Source of the DNA: an uncultured Elusimicrobia bacterium
Lineage (GTDB): Bacteria; Elusimicrobiota; Elusimicrobia; UBA1565; UBA9628
Direction of reading: 5' to 3'
Assembly (NCBI GenBank): GCA_903874575.1
Contig: CAIQSZ010000473.1
Location: 1 to 7,228, forward strand
DNA: 7,228 nt
Of the stretch, positions 1 to 5,482 are shown one piece after another. Below the pieces are notes generated by a model, which saw only the letters and a list, made by a program, of their open reading frames with translations, was not told the DNA's origin and searched no databases. Made by a program: the position numbers and the translations under genes. Position 1 is the first letter of the stretch. Each line of letters starts with the position of its first letter.

Positions 1-75
1 CAGAGATGAAAATAGAGCCGACAAGATCAAGCATGCAACTGCTTGACCGGCGCGCTTTATCTCCTTTCCATTCAT
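1..75 (-). CDS. N-terminus of an exported protein, cut by the left edge
   Basis: Read leftward, the ATG at 75-73 opens a frame that stays open for all 25 codons to the window edge. The peptide has a short charged start (MNGKEIKRAG) and then a hydrophobic stretch (AVACLILSALFSSL), the layout of a Sec signal peptide or a signal anchor. An AGGG ribosome-binding-like sequence lies about 8 nt upstream of the ATG. Only the leader is visible, so the mature protein and its function are unknown. The frame is short and could be chance, but the combination of start, ribosome site and signal peptide makes a real gene plausible. It is divergent from everything that follows up to 2387. Confidence 0.5.
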   Translation of the reverse strand, partial: MNGKEIKRAGQAVACLILSALFSSL

Positions 76-163
76 GTTGACCACCCTGTATTGTCGCAGG
101 ACGTACGTGGAAGCGACAGGGCCATTGGGCTTGTATGGAATAGATCCTTAGGACCTATCAGAT

Positions 164-262
164 CGCGTAGACAGGTTCTGACCGCGGACAAAAAGCGACC
201 CCAAATCTAATAAAGCGGTCGCGAGGGCAGGTTCTGTTTTCGCGGCCGCATTTAATTTGTTC
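164..262 (+). repeat. Structured intergenic repeat, copy 1
   Basis: This stretch aligns without gaps to 1383-1482 over its first half, at a constant offset of 1219: CGCGTAG, AGGTTCT and AGCGACCCCA are shared at identical spacing, with 25 of 31 identities over 173-203. A GACCT just upstream (152-156, compare 1374-1378) may extend the match. It contains a 10-bp inverted repeat, GCGGTCGCGA (215-224) with TCGCGGCCGC (240-249), which pairs fully if one G-U is allowed. The loop has an inner CAG/CTG stem (228-230, 234-236). An outer helix can form between GGACAAA (186-192) and TTTGTTC (256-262). The T-rich tail is weak. Unlike copy 2, it does not follow a rightward gene within the window, so it is not simply a gene's terminator. 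Confidence 0.7.
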
Positions 263-353
263 TAAGATGACCTTGTGAGCAACCCTGCCGAGAGGGACCG
301 AAGCCGTATCGTGACTGATGCCTATGATCGAGGAGCGGCGTGACTTCGTTCGC

Positions 354-382
354 TTGCTTTCTCGGATGACGCCTGTTAAACT
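354..382 (+). promoter_or_regulatory. Putative sigma-70 promoter of the toxin-antitoxin pair
   Basis: A TTGCTT (-35-like, 354-359) and a TAAACT (-10-like, 377-382) are separated by 17 bp, the optimal spacing. The matches to consensus are moderate (3 and 4 of 6). Transcription would begin near 388-390, on the ATG of the antitoxin at 389, which has no ribosome-binding sequence in front of it. This would give a leaderless or near-leaderless mRNA. It is an inference from spacing and motif only. Confidence 0.35.
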
Positions 383-388
383 AGCTTC

Positions 389-601
389 ATGACCGCCTTG
401 CAAGCTACCGCTGAAGTCTTCTGGACGGCCTTTAAGTCCCTGCCCAGAGGGGCGCGTGAGAATTTTTTGGATCGGCTTATGGTGGATCGCCGGATTCGGC
501 GAGAGCTTGAAGACCGCCTGGATAATGACGCGGTGGATCGCGCATTGAAAGAGCCCGGCCGTGTCTCTTGGGAGACGTTGAAGAAGGGCTTGAAGTCGTA
601 A
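389..601 (+). CDS. Putative type II antitoxin partner of the RelE/ParE-like toxin
   Basis: This 70-residue, highly charged protein lies immediately upstream of a RelE/ParE-fold toxin gene, with only 4 bases between its TAA and the toxin's GTG. That spacing is typical of a translationally coupled toxin-antitoxin operon, with the antitoxin first. The N-terminal half contains FKSLPRGARENFLDRLM, which is predicted to be helical. The C-terminal RVSWETLKKGLKS is a short basic helix of the kind that small antitoxins use to wrap their toxins. I see no clear ribbon-helix-helix or helix-turn-helix DNA-binding domain, so whether it represses its own promoter is uncertain. The ATG has no Shine-Dalgarno sequence. 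The role is assigned from context and size more than from motif. Confidence 0.7.
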   Translation: MTALQATAEVFWTAFKSLPRGARENFLDRLMVDRRIRRELEDRLDNDAVDRALKEPGRVSWETLKKGLKS

Positions 602-605
602 CGCT

Positions 606-863
606 GTGACCTACCGGATCGAGTTTTCCCCCTCGGCCGCGCGTGCCTTCAAGAAGCTCGAGGGCTCAGCGCAACATCGCATCGCGCCAAAAATTGACGC
701 GCTGGCTGCTGATCCCCGACCACATGGCGCGGAAAAGTTGGCTGGTCTGGACAATCGCTACCGTATTCGAGTTGGCGATTATCGGATCATCTACGTCATC
801 AATGACACTGGACGTGTTGTCGTCATCGCTGTGATCGGTCATCGGCGCGAAGTCTATCGGTAA
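606..863 (+). CDS. RelE/ParE-superfamily toxin of a type II toxin-antitoxin system
   Basis: The 85-residue length and sequence fit the RelE/ParE fold. An N-terminal strand (YRIEFSPSAARAFKKL, residues 3-18) leads into two helices. Then come HGAEKLAGLDNRYRIRVGDY (40-59), the strand RIIYVIND (60-67), and the terminal signature VIGHRREVY (76-84). The basic and aromatic residues expected in RelE-like ribonucleases are present: K44, R53, R55, R60, R80, R81 and the penultimate Y84. Cleavage of ribosome-bound mRNA is therefore more likely than ParE-type gyrase poisoning, though the fold alone does not decide. Translation starts at GTG, four bases after the antitoxin stop, with no strong ribosome site, so it probably depends on coupling. 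The membrane-protein gene begins only 30 bases downstream and may be co-transcribed. Confidence 0.9.
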   Translation: MTYRIEFSPSAARAFKKLEGSAQHRIAPKIDALAADPRPHGAEKLAGLDNRYRIRVGDYRIIYVINDTGRVVVIAVIGHRREVYR

Positions 864-892
864 GGTCACAAGAAGCTCCCTGGTGCTGCTGC

Positions 893-1375
893 TTGCTGGA
901 CCTAACGAATAGGCAGATCAAGGAGTACGCGCTGGGCGCTCTGTTCCTTGTGGGAGGGTTGCGTTGTATTTGGCGCGCGCTACGTGCGGTCCTGACGGGC
1001 CGAGCGGACTCCTCGGGAGCGGGAATCACCGTTTACTACGATCGGACGATCACCCCTTGGCATTATTCTTTCACGGTCGCCAGCGGCATTTGGTTGGGGC
1101 TGATATTCTTGTTGCTGGCACAGTACTTTTTCGGCGGATTCAAGACATCCTGCGATGATAGGCGTCTGTTCGGCATCCTACTTCTCCCAGTGGGACCTCT
1201 GTTTCTTTTTCAGGTGATCCGCGCGCTTCTAACGGGGAAGATCGATTACGCTTTTCGTGGCGCGCCCCCGCGACGATATGGCTCGACGAAGCCGTTGCAA
1301 TTCGCATACGCCTTTCTCGCCAATCTTTTTCTAGGCTTGATCGGTAGTTTCCTCGCCTGGTTTTGTTTTCATTGA
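893..1375 (+). CDS. Small membrane protein made of two duplicated two-helix modules
   Basis: The 160 residues contain four hydrophobic segments (about 12-30, 58-80, 91-112 and 136-158). I do not recognise a named family. The two halves align without gaps at an offset of 79 residues: RAVLTGRAD (31-39) matches RALLTGKID (110-118), and SGIWLGLIFLLLAQYFF (64-80) matches ANLFLGLIGSFLAWFCF (143-159), each followed by the same layout of loop, proline and helix. The protein is thus an internal tandem duplication. The start shown is TTG, the first possible start after the upstream stop, and no good ribosome site is visible. The gene lies 30 bases after the toxin and may be translated from the same transcript. 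Its stop is followed 58 bases later by the repeat hairpin and T-run. Whether it has anything to do with the toxin system is unknown. Confidence 0.7.
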   Translation: MLDLTNRQIKEYALGALFLVGGLRCIWRALRAVLTGRADSSGAGITVYYDRTITPWHYSFTVASGIWLGLIFLLLAQYFFGGFKTSCDDRRLFGILLLPVGPLFLFQVIRALLTGKIDYAFRGAPPRRYGSTKPLQFAYAFLANLFLGLIGSFLAWFCFH

Positions 1376-1382
1376 CCTGACA

Positions 1383-1482
1383 CGCGTAGCGAGGTTCTAA
1401 CGTCGTCCAATAAGCGACCCCACCATTTATCGACGGCCGCGATTGCGTGAGAACGCTTTCGCGGCCGTAGTTTTTTGTTGGA
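1383..1482 (+). repeat. Structured intergenic repeat, copy 2
   Basis: This is the second copy of the element at 164-262, in the same orientation. It carries a perfect 10-bp inverted repeat (1433-1442 with 1459-1468) enclosing a second GCGT/ACGC stem closed by a GAGA tetraloop. Relative to copy 1, the outermost pair changes from G-C to A-T, and the fifth pair from T-G to C-G, so pairing is kept while the sequence changes. A distal helix, TCCAATAA (1406-1413) with TTGTTGGA (1475-1482), sits in the same place as the copy 1 helix with different bases. This argues that the folded form is conserved. Confidence 0.7.
1433..1476 (+). terminator. Rho-independent-type terminator within repeat copy 2
   Basis: The 10-bp GC-rich stem ACGGCCGCGA/TCGCGGCCGT has an inner GCGT-GAGA-ACGC hairpin and is followed by AG and six T residues (1471-1476). 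This is the classical layout of an intrinsic terminator for the rightward transcript ending at 1375, and possibly for the whole toxin-antitoxin/membrane-protein unit. The longer conserved sequence upstream of the stem suggests the element may be more than a terminator. Confidence 0.65.
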
Positions 1483-1595
1483 GAATGCTTTACAAGCAGA
1501 CATCGGCATGAGCGTCGTTCTTTGTAAGATTCTGGAGAAGTCATTTTGTTCGATGAGGAGTGGGTCCGAGGCGATCCTCTGAATCAGAATTGAGC

Positions 1596-2387
1596 ATGGA
1601 CACAGATTCGCAGATGGGGCCTTTTGGCCGCATCGTTTGGAGCGCGCTCGGCGTATTATCCCTTCCCTCCGCCCTTTGGCTTCTGCTGGTCGCAGCAGGC
1701 GCGGCCGCTCCGAGATTCCTGCCCGCCCTGAGCGACCGCTGGACCGCTCTCACCTCCGGAGAGTTTCTGGGCGCGTTCGGCGTCTGGTGCTCGCCGGTTT
1801 GCGTGCGCTCGATATTCGGCTGTTTATCCGTGCCTGAAGAAGACGTTGAGAGTGCTCTCGATATTGCATTCAACGCCTGGGTGACTTCCGCGGCTTTGAT
1901 AGGGCTTTCCGCCTATGCGGCCTGGAGCATGCGCGGTCGCATCCCCACGATCGGTCCGCGCGAGTTAGGCGACGCCGTCCTCGGCGCGATCTTCGTGTTC
2001 ATCGGGACCGGGTCGCGCATGTGGGCGTCGAACTCCGAGCGGCTGCGTCAGCGCGAGTTCGGCCGGCGCTCTTTTGAACCGAGCGTCATTGTCTGTGCGC
2101 CGGGCGGCGAGGCTGTCGCGACATTGAAGCTCGAGAAGGCAGCCAAGTCCGTTGAAGCCCAGCTTGAGATGGATTCCGGCGACGACGGACCGGATAAGAC
2201 CGCCGCCGCCCGCGTGGGCACAGCGATGCAGACCCCGGAGGGCTGGCTGTACCGTGTGACGGCGATTGTCCCAGGGGTCCCCCCCTCAACGGCCGGCGGC
2301 GGCTGGGTCCTATCGGTGAAGGCGCTGGGGCGCGACGGCGGCGAATACATAGATGCTGCGACGATCGAATTGACCGGGTCGACCTGA
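1596..2387 (+). CDS. Orphan membrane protein with three helices and a soluble C-terminal domain
   Basis: I chose the ATG at 1596 (263 residues). A GTG at 1560 in the same frame would add 12 residues, but these use rare-type codons (AGG, CGA, TCT, TCA) unlike the gene body, and the GAGGAG there abuts the GTG with no spacing. Hydrophobic segments lie at about residues 14-38, 95-111 and 126-140. A cysteine-containing loop (CSPVCVRSIFGC) separates the first two. From about residue 160 onward there is a soluble domain of alternating strands (PSVIVCAPGGEAVATLKL, GWLYRVTAIVPGV, GGWVLSVKALGRDGGEY), suggesting a beta-sandwich. That is inference from pattern only. I do not recognise the family. It is convergent with the leftward gene ending at 2756 and separated from it by 368 bp. 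Confidence 0.7.
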   Translation: MDTDSQMGPFGRIVWSALGVLSLPSALWLLLVAAGAAAPRFLPALSDRWTALTSGEFLGAFGVWCSPVCVRSIFGCLSVPEEDVESALDIAFNAWVTSAALIGLSAYAAWSMRGRIPTIGPRELGDAVLGAIFVFIGTGSRMWASNSERLRQREFGRRSFEPSVIVCAPGGEAVATLKLEKAAKSVEAQLEMDSGDDGPDKTAAARVGTAMQTPEGWLYRVTAIVPGVPPSTAGGGWVLSVKALGRDGGEYIDAATIELTGST

Positions 2388-2755
2388 CGTTCTCCCGAAA
2401 AGATGTCCGAAGAAGGGGCTCAGGTCAAATCCTTGAAGCTTTTAGCGCCTGGTATGCCTGGGGTCGCTATAGTCCCGCGATTATTACCGCACTTCGAATT
2501 GCGACTCAATTTGGGACCGCCCCTTTCATTTTAACGGCTGATGATCCTGCACTTCGTAAAGCAAAAATCCGATTCTTTATCACGGGTCGCCCGTATTCCC
2601 GTGTTCGTTGTTGTTGTGTTAGCAGAGTTGTTCTTGATATCCCATTTTTCCGCTTGGGTTTACCTGCCTTGATTGAGCGAACGGTTCGCCCGGTTCGGTT
2701 CATCCAGGTCGCGTGAAAACTCTGGCGTAGCCGTTTTTGGTAGTCAGGGTGTTTT
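2388..2755. other. Gene-poor gap with remnant-like coding traces
   Basis: No convincing gene lies in this 368-bp convergent gap. A rightward frame stays open up to the TGA at 2714-2716 but has no ATG or GTG start. A leftward 65-codon frame (2703-2506) has no recognisable family and looks non-coding (basic, low complexity). The right end, 2739-2760, is a near copy of 2845-2866 inside the neighbouring gene and extends over that gene's stop codon. A 6-bp inverted repeat, CACGGG (2581-2586) with CCCGTG (2598-2603), is present but lacks a good T-run. On the minus strand, 2459-2468 reads AGCGACCCCA, the core of the repeats at 164-262 and 1383-1482. The base composition is lower in GC than in the flanking genes. 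Confidence 0.5.
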
Positions 2756-2866
2756 TCACCGGCAGGAATGTTGGATGCAACGCGACTCGATCGGACGCTC
2801 TTCCCAGTGTTTCATTGAACAACGGGCAGGTCCAGATGACATTTGATAGTCAGGATGTTTGTCGCC
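2739..2866. repeat. Pair of short coding-like direct repeats (GDKHPDYQ/GEKHPDYQ)
   Basis: Positions 2739-2760 and 2845-2866 match at 18 of 22 bases, 106 bp apart. Read leftward, the copy inside the gene encodes GDKHPDYQ and the intergenic copy GEKHPDYQ. All four differences fall on third codon positions: GGC/GGT, GAC/GAA, CAT/CAC and TAT/TAC. The intergenic copy is in a different frame from the gene's end and overlaps its stop codon. This pattern suggests a diverged duplicate of coding sequence rather than a chance match. Confidence 0.5.
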
Positions 2867-3529
2867 AAGCTGGTTGATGGCGCCATGGACCATTTGTGCG
2901 CTCATGTCCAGAAAGCTCCATAAAAACTTTCTGTAGGCGACAAAAAAGACGGCGTCCGTGGTATCGGAGCCGAATGCGCGCAGAGGCGAACGCGTCCCGC
3001 ATTGGTCTTGAATTTCAACGCCGTAACAATCTTGGTCTTTCAGGCAGAACGTCGTGCCGGAGTTCTTCATCACGAGCGCTAACGCCGACTCTTCGAATTC
3101 CGCCCAGGTCCGCATCGTGAAGGCCATCCCCTGCGAACTGCCGCAGCGTTCGACTTCGGAGACGAGTCGTCGCTGAAACTCAGCGAACACAAGCGGTTGT
3201 CCGCGTCGCACAGGCAGGCCGTCGACGAAAGTGCCTGCTTTATATATGTTAACCGGAAGAGACAACCTTATCTCGCAGCGTGCGGATTTGGCGGGATCGC
3301 TCCAATTGACTCCCGTTAGCACAAGAGGATTGTAGGCGTCTAAGATGTTCTGGTAGTGGCTGCGCAACACCGTCAACGCGACCTGGCGGTCTGTGCCGGC
3401 CAATCCATGGGCTTCATCCGCGACGGGTGGCGCGAAGGACTCTTCGGCGGCGAGGATGGTGCGGCCCGGTAGTACCGAAAAGGCGAATGCGATGGCAGAG
3501 AAAAGACCTCGATGGAGTGATATTTTCAT
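2756..3529 (-). CDS. Exported eight-cysteine protein of unknown function
   Basis: The 257-residue protein starts with a Sec-type signal peptide: a basic start (MKISLHRG), a hydrophobic core (LFSAIAFAFSVL, residues 9-20), and likely cleavage near residues 27-28 (TILAA before EES). The mature part has eight cysteines at about residues 85, 129, 162, 168, 177, 237, 251 and 256. The even number, with a cluster at 162-177, suggests disulfide bonds and a periplasmic or secreted location. No catalytic motif or known family is recognised. The ATG follows a plausible promoter (3560-3588), but no clear ribosome site is seen. The gene lies 114 bp downstream of, and in the same direction as, a putative exported metallopeptidase, so the two may work together. 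The C-terminal KHPDYQ segment is echoed in the adjacent intergenic DNA. Confidence 0.75.
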   Translation of the reverse strand: MKISLHRGLFSAIAFAFSVLPGRTILAAEESFAPPVADEAHGLAGTDRQVALTVLRSHYQNILDAYNPLVLTGVNWSDPAKSARCEIRLSLPVNIYKAGTFVDGLPVRRGQPLVFAEFQRRLVSEVERCGSSQGMAFTMRTWAEFEESALALVMKNSGTTFCLKDQDCYGVEIQDQCGTRSPLRAFGSDTTDAVFFVAYRKFLWSFLDMSAQMVHGAINQLGDKHPDYQMSSGPARCSMKHWEERPIESRCIQHSCR

Positions 3530-3559
3530 ATGGAATCAGCATAAGGCGGCCCCGTTCTG

Positions 3560-3588
3560 AATATATGGGTCCTTTGGCCTACTATCGA
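3560..3588 (-). promoter_or_regulatory. Putative sigma-70 promoter of the eight-cysteine protein gene
   Basis: On the minus strand, TCGATA (3588-3583; four of six matches to the -35 consensus) is followed after 17 bp by TATATT (3565-3560; five of six matches to the -10 consensus). Transcription would begin near 3553, leaving a leader of about 24 nt before the ATG at 3529. It lies in the 114-bp gap after the metallopeptidase stop codon, so the downstream gene can be expressed independently. Confidence 0.45.
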
Positions 3589-3643
3589 TGGGTCTGTTGC
3601 CTCTTGCAGGAATCCCCCCTTCCCCGGCTTGAAGTCGTGTCTG

Positions 3644-4801
3644 CTACTTGGCGAGCCAAGGGAGGGCAGCCGTTGATGTTTCCGGCGCTCCTTTCCAGTG
3701 ATCCGGGTTCTCCGCACGGTCGCGAATTCCCAAGCCGATCAGGTCGCCCCAGCCAGCTTGCTTGGCCGCCGGAGAAATCGATGGGGCGGGAGATGACCTT
3801 CTCTTTGCCTTCAACTCACCGATTCGGCGGCCGAGCGCAGCGAGTTCCACGTCGACACTTAGTATGTACGGACTCGTTGACGCAGCGACCATACCCGTCG
3901 CGAAGGTTCGGCCGTCTGGTTCGTCCAGCCATGCGGCAACCTCCTTCAGATGCGGCTCTGCCTTGTCGAGCAGAGCACGGCGAGAGCTTGAGAGCACGTC
4001 GTCATTGTCGAGAGACGCGCGTAGGGCCTTGAAAATCTGCGGGCCAGTGCGATGCACCTTCTCGAAATGCTCGATCTGCCAGCGCCAGACCAGAATTTCC
4101 TTGCGGCGCTGGCTTAAGGACAATCGTCGGCGTGCCAGTTCTTTTTGGCGGGCGGTGATCGCGGCGCGCGGGTTGCGTGCCTCGTTGATGCTGAAATCGA
4201 TGCGTGACGGGGAGTCTGTGAACAACACTTCGTCGGCATAGGCGGATGTGCTCAAGGTCAGCGCGTCGACCCGTGCCTCATCTCCGATCGGATCTCCAAG
4301 TTCGAGAGCTGAGACGGCGCCGATTGCGAGCGAGAATGCCTCATTGTCGATCGTGTGGCCTAGGTCCAGGCCAAGACGGGCGCTCTCTCGGAGGATAACA
4401 CCGTGGCCATACAACTCATGTGCTAGGGTTTCGATGAAAGCGGCAGTGGAAATATAGAGGACTTCGTTAAGCTGCACCTGGGCTGAGTCACGATTGACTT
4501 CGGTATGGCCGTGGCTTCCTGAAAATGGCTCCGTGGAGGTATCCAGTGCCGCGAAGCTTATGACGAGAGGTCCCAGCTTCCGGCGTCGCGCCTCCATGCG
4601 TCGGACGGTCGCCGAACGTTGGAGATGTTTCAGTGCGGCTTCCAGCCGAGCGCCCTCCGCGGGATGTCCGCGGTCGTCGATTGAGACGCCGGACAGGACT
4701 TTCGAGGGGAAGATTTCCGCCGCCGCAGGCCGTATCGACAGCGCGGCGCTCAGCAGCACGAGATAGATAGCCAAATTCCTACAGGAGTCACCCCTCACCA
4801 T
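3644..4801 (-). CDS. Putative exported HExxxH zinc metallopeptidase-like protein
   Basis: The 385-residue protein has a signal peptide (hydrophobic LAIYLVLLSAALSI at residues 10-23, likely cleaved after PAAA at 28). The key motif is AHELYGHG, with H128, E129 and H133. This is an HExxxH site, one residue longer than classical HExxH; the same spacing occurs in dipeptidyl-peptidase III (HELLGH). A candidate third zinc ligand is E154 in DNEAFSLAIGA, on a following predicted helix. Residues 215-250 are rich in R, K, E and Q and may form a coiled coil. The C-terminal tail (336-385) is proline/alanine-rich with several tryptophans. Known: gluzincins use two histidines plus a downstream glutamate. 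Inferred: this protein binds zinc and cuts a periplasmic or extracellular substrate, or is a catalytically inactive relative. A strong promoter lies at 4865-4894. The weak ribosome site leaves the start somewhat open. Confidence 0.7.
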   Translation of the reverse strand: MVRGDSCRNLAIYLVLLSAALSIRPAAAEIFPSKVLSGVSIDDRGHPAEGARLEAALKHLQRSATVRRMEARRRKLGPLVISFAALDTSTEPFSGSHGHTEVNRDSAQVQLNEVLYISTAAFIETLAHELYGHGVILRESARLGLDLGHTIDNEAFSLAIGAVSALELGDPIGDEARVDALTLSTSAYADEVLFTDSPSRIDFSINEARNPRAAITARQKELARRRLSLSQRRKEILVWRWQIEHFEKVHRTGPQIFKALRASLDNDDVLSSSRRALLDKAEPHLKEVAAWLDEPDGRTFATGMVAASTSPYILSVDVELAALGRRIGELKAKRRSSPAPSISPAAKQAGWGDLIGLGIRDRAENPDHWKGAPETSTAALPWLAK

Positions 4802-4864
4802 CGCCTATTGTATCTCTACGCCAAGATTAATCGGGGCGATCTGGAGGAGCGGCATCGTCGTTCG

Positions 4865-4894
4865 AGTATAGTCCTTGAAGGCTGGAATTCTCAA
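4865..4894 (-). promoter_or_regulatory. Strong sigma-70-like promoter of the metallopeptidase gene
   Basis: On the minus strand, TTGAGA (4894-4889; five of six matches to -35) is followed after 18 bp by TATACT (4870-4865; five of six matches to -10). Transcription would begin near 4858, giving a leader of about 57 nt before the ATG at 4801. It is the best-matching promoter I found in the window. It lies inside the longest possible rightward frame (from 4808), which argues that the rightward gene begins downstream of it. Confidence 0.55.
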
Positions 4895-4900
4895 GGGTTC

Positions 4901-5482
4901 GTGGAAAGCTTTCCTTTGCTGCTTCAGTTTTTTACTGAAAATAAATTAACCATGCCATCGTGGTTGAAGACCATTCCGATCTGCCCTTGGGATACGCGGG
5001 AGGATTTTTATAAAGATGCGGACTCGCCGAAGATGACTGAGCTTCGCGCCTGGCTGGCCGATAAAAATATGATCGCATGGCAGGCCCGCTACGCGGCACG
5101 TCGCTTGGAAGCTGCGCTGCCTAAAATGCTCAAAGCGGTGCCTGAGTCGGAAAGGGAACATGTTCGCGCGCAGTTTGAGCGAGTCGCGCGCAGTCCGTTG
5201 GGAATGTATGCTCTGGTTGACTACGTGAATTTTAAAGGCGAAGGCACGGCGCCAACGGAGCGCTACAACGGTCAAGGCTGGGGCTTATTGCAGGTGCTCC
5301 AAGCTATGAAAGGCAGCGAGGCTGGTCCGACGGCGCTTGATGAATTCGCGCGGGCGGCGGAGTCAGTGCTGGAGCTGCGTGTGCGCAACTCCCCGGCGGG
5401 ACGCAACGAGGCCCAATGGCTCCGAAACTGGACGGTCCGTTTAAACACTTATCGTACAACCGTAGCTGACATGGAGCGCTGA
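4901..5482 (+). CDS. Conserved hypothetical protein with ERYNGQGWGLLQVL motif
   Basis: From the GTG at 4901 the protein has 193 residues. Its most distinctive part is DYVNFKGEG (107-115) and ERYNGQGWGLLQVL (120-133), a block I recognise as typical of an uncharacterised bacterial protein family. It is preceded by SFPLLLQFF, IPICPWDTREDFY and an amphipathic helical region (75-95), and it ends with QWLRNWTVRLNTYR. No enzymatic function is known to me. The start is uncertain. A TTG at 4808 gives 224 residues but would nearly abut the divergent gene and span its promoter. The ATG at 4952 gives 176 residues but removes the SFPLLLQFF segment. None of the starts has a well-spaced ribosome site, and none gives a signal peptide, which I would expect from memory of the family. 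An N-terminal truncation is possible. The 3' end overlaps an antisense gene remnant. Confidence 0.65.
   Translation: MESFPLLLQFFTENKLTMPSWLKTIPICPWDTREDFYKDADSPKMTELRAWLADKNMIAWQARYAARRLEAALPKMLKAVPESEREHVRAQFERVARSPLGMYALVDYVNFKGEGTAPTERYNGQGWGLLQVLQAMKGSEAGPTALDEFARAAESVLELRVRNSPAGRNEAQWLRNWTVRLNTYRTTVADMER

Noticed and set aside
158..403. 81-codon leftward frame
   Set aside because: It overlaps repeat copy 1, the toxin-antitoxin promoter and the antitoxin start, has no recognisable motif, and its composition is not protein-like.
1396..1483. Integron attC site in repeat copy 2 (TTCTAAC and GTTGGAG as end boxes)
   Set aside because: The end boxes can pair with two G-T pairs, but GTTGGAG does not end in the required pyrimidine, copy 1 lacks a GTTRRRY box, no integrase is seen and neighbouring genes lie on both strands. 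The alternative outer helix is supported in both copies.
1508..1582. Short frame (24 residues) upstream of the orphan membrane protein, possible leader peptide
   Set aside because: There is no ribosome site at workable spacing and no regulatory codon pattern or attenuator hairpin after it.
2581..2603. CACGGG/CCCGTG inverted repeat as a convergent terminator
   Set aside because: The stem is only six pairs with an 11-base loop and no clean T-run on either side.
2388..2716. Rightward stop-free frame ending at the TGA at 2714-2716
   Set aside because: It has no ATG or GTG start, includes a run of three cysteine codons, and no family is recognised. It may be chance or a remnant.
3427..4241. Rightward frames of 201 and 159 codons
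   Set aside because: They are antisense to the two exported proteins, which have signal peptides and motifs; the rightward products are arginine- and serine-rich shadows.
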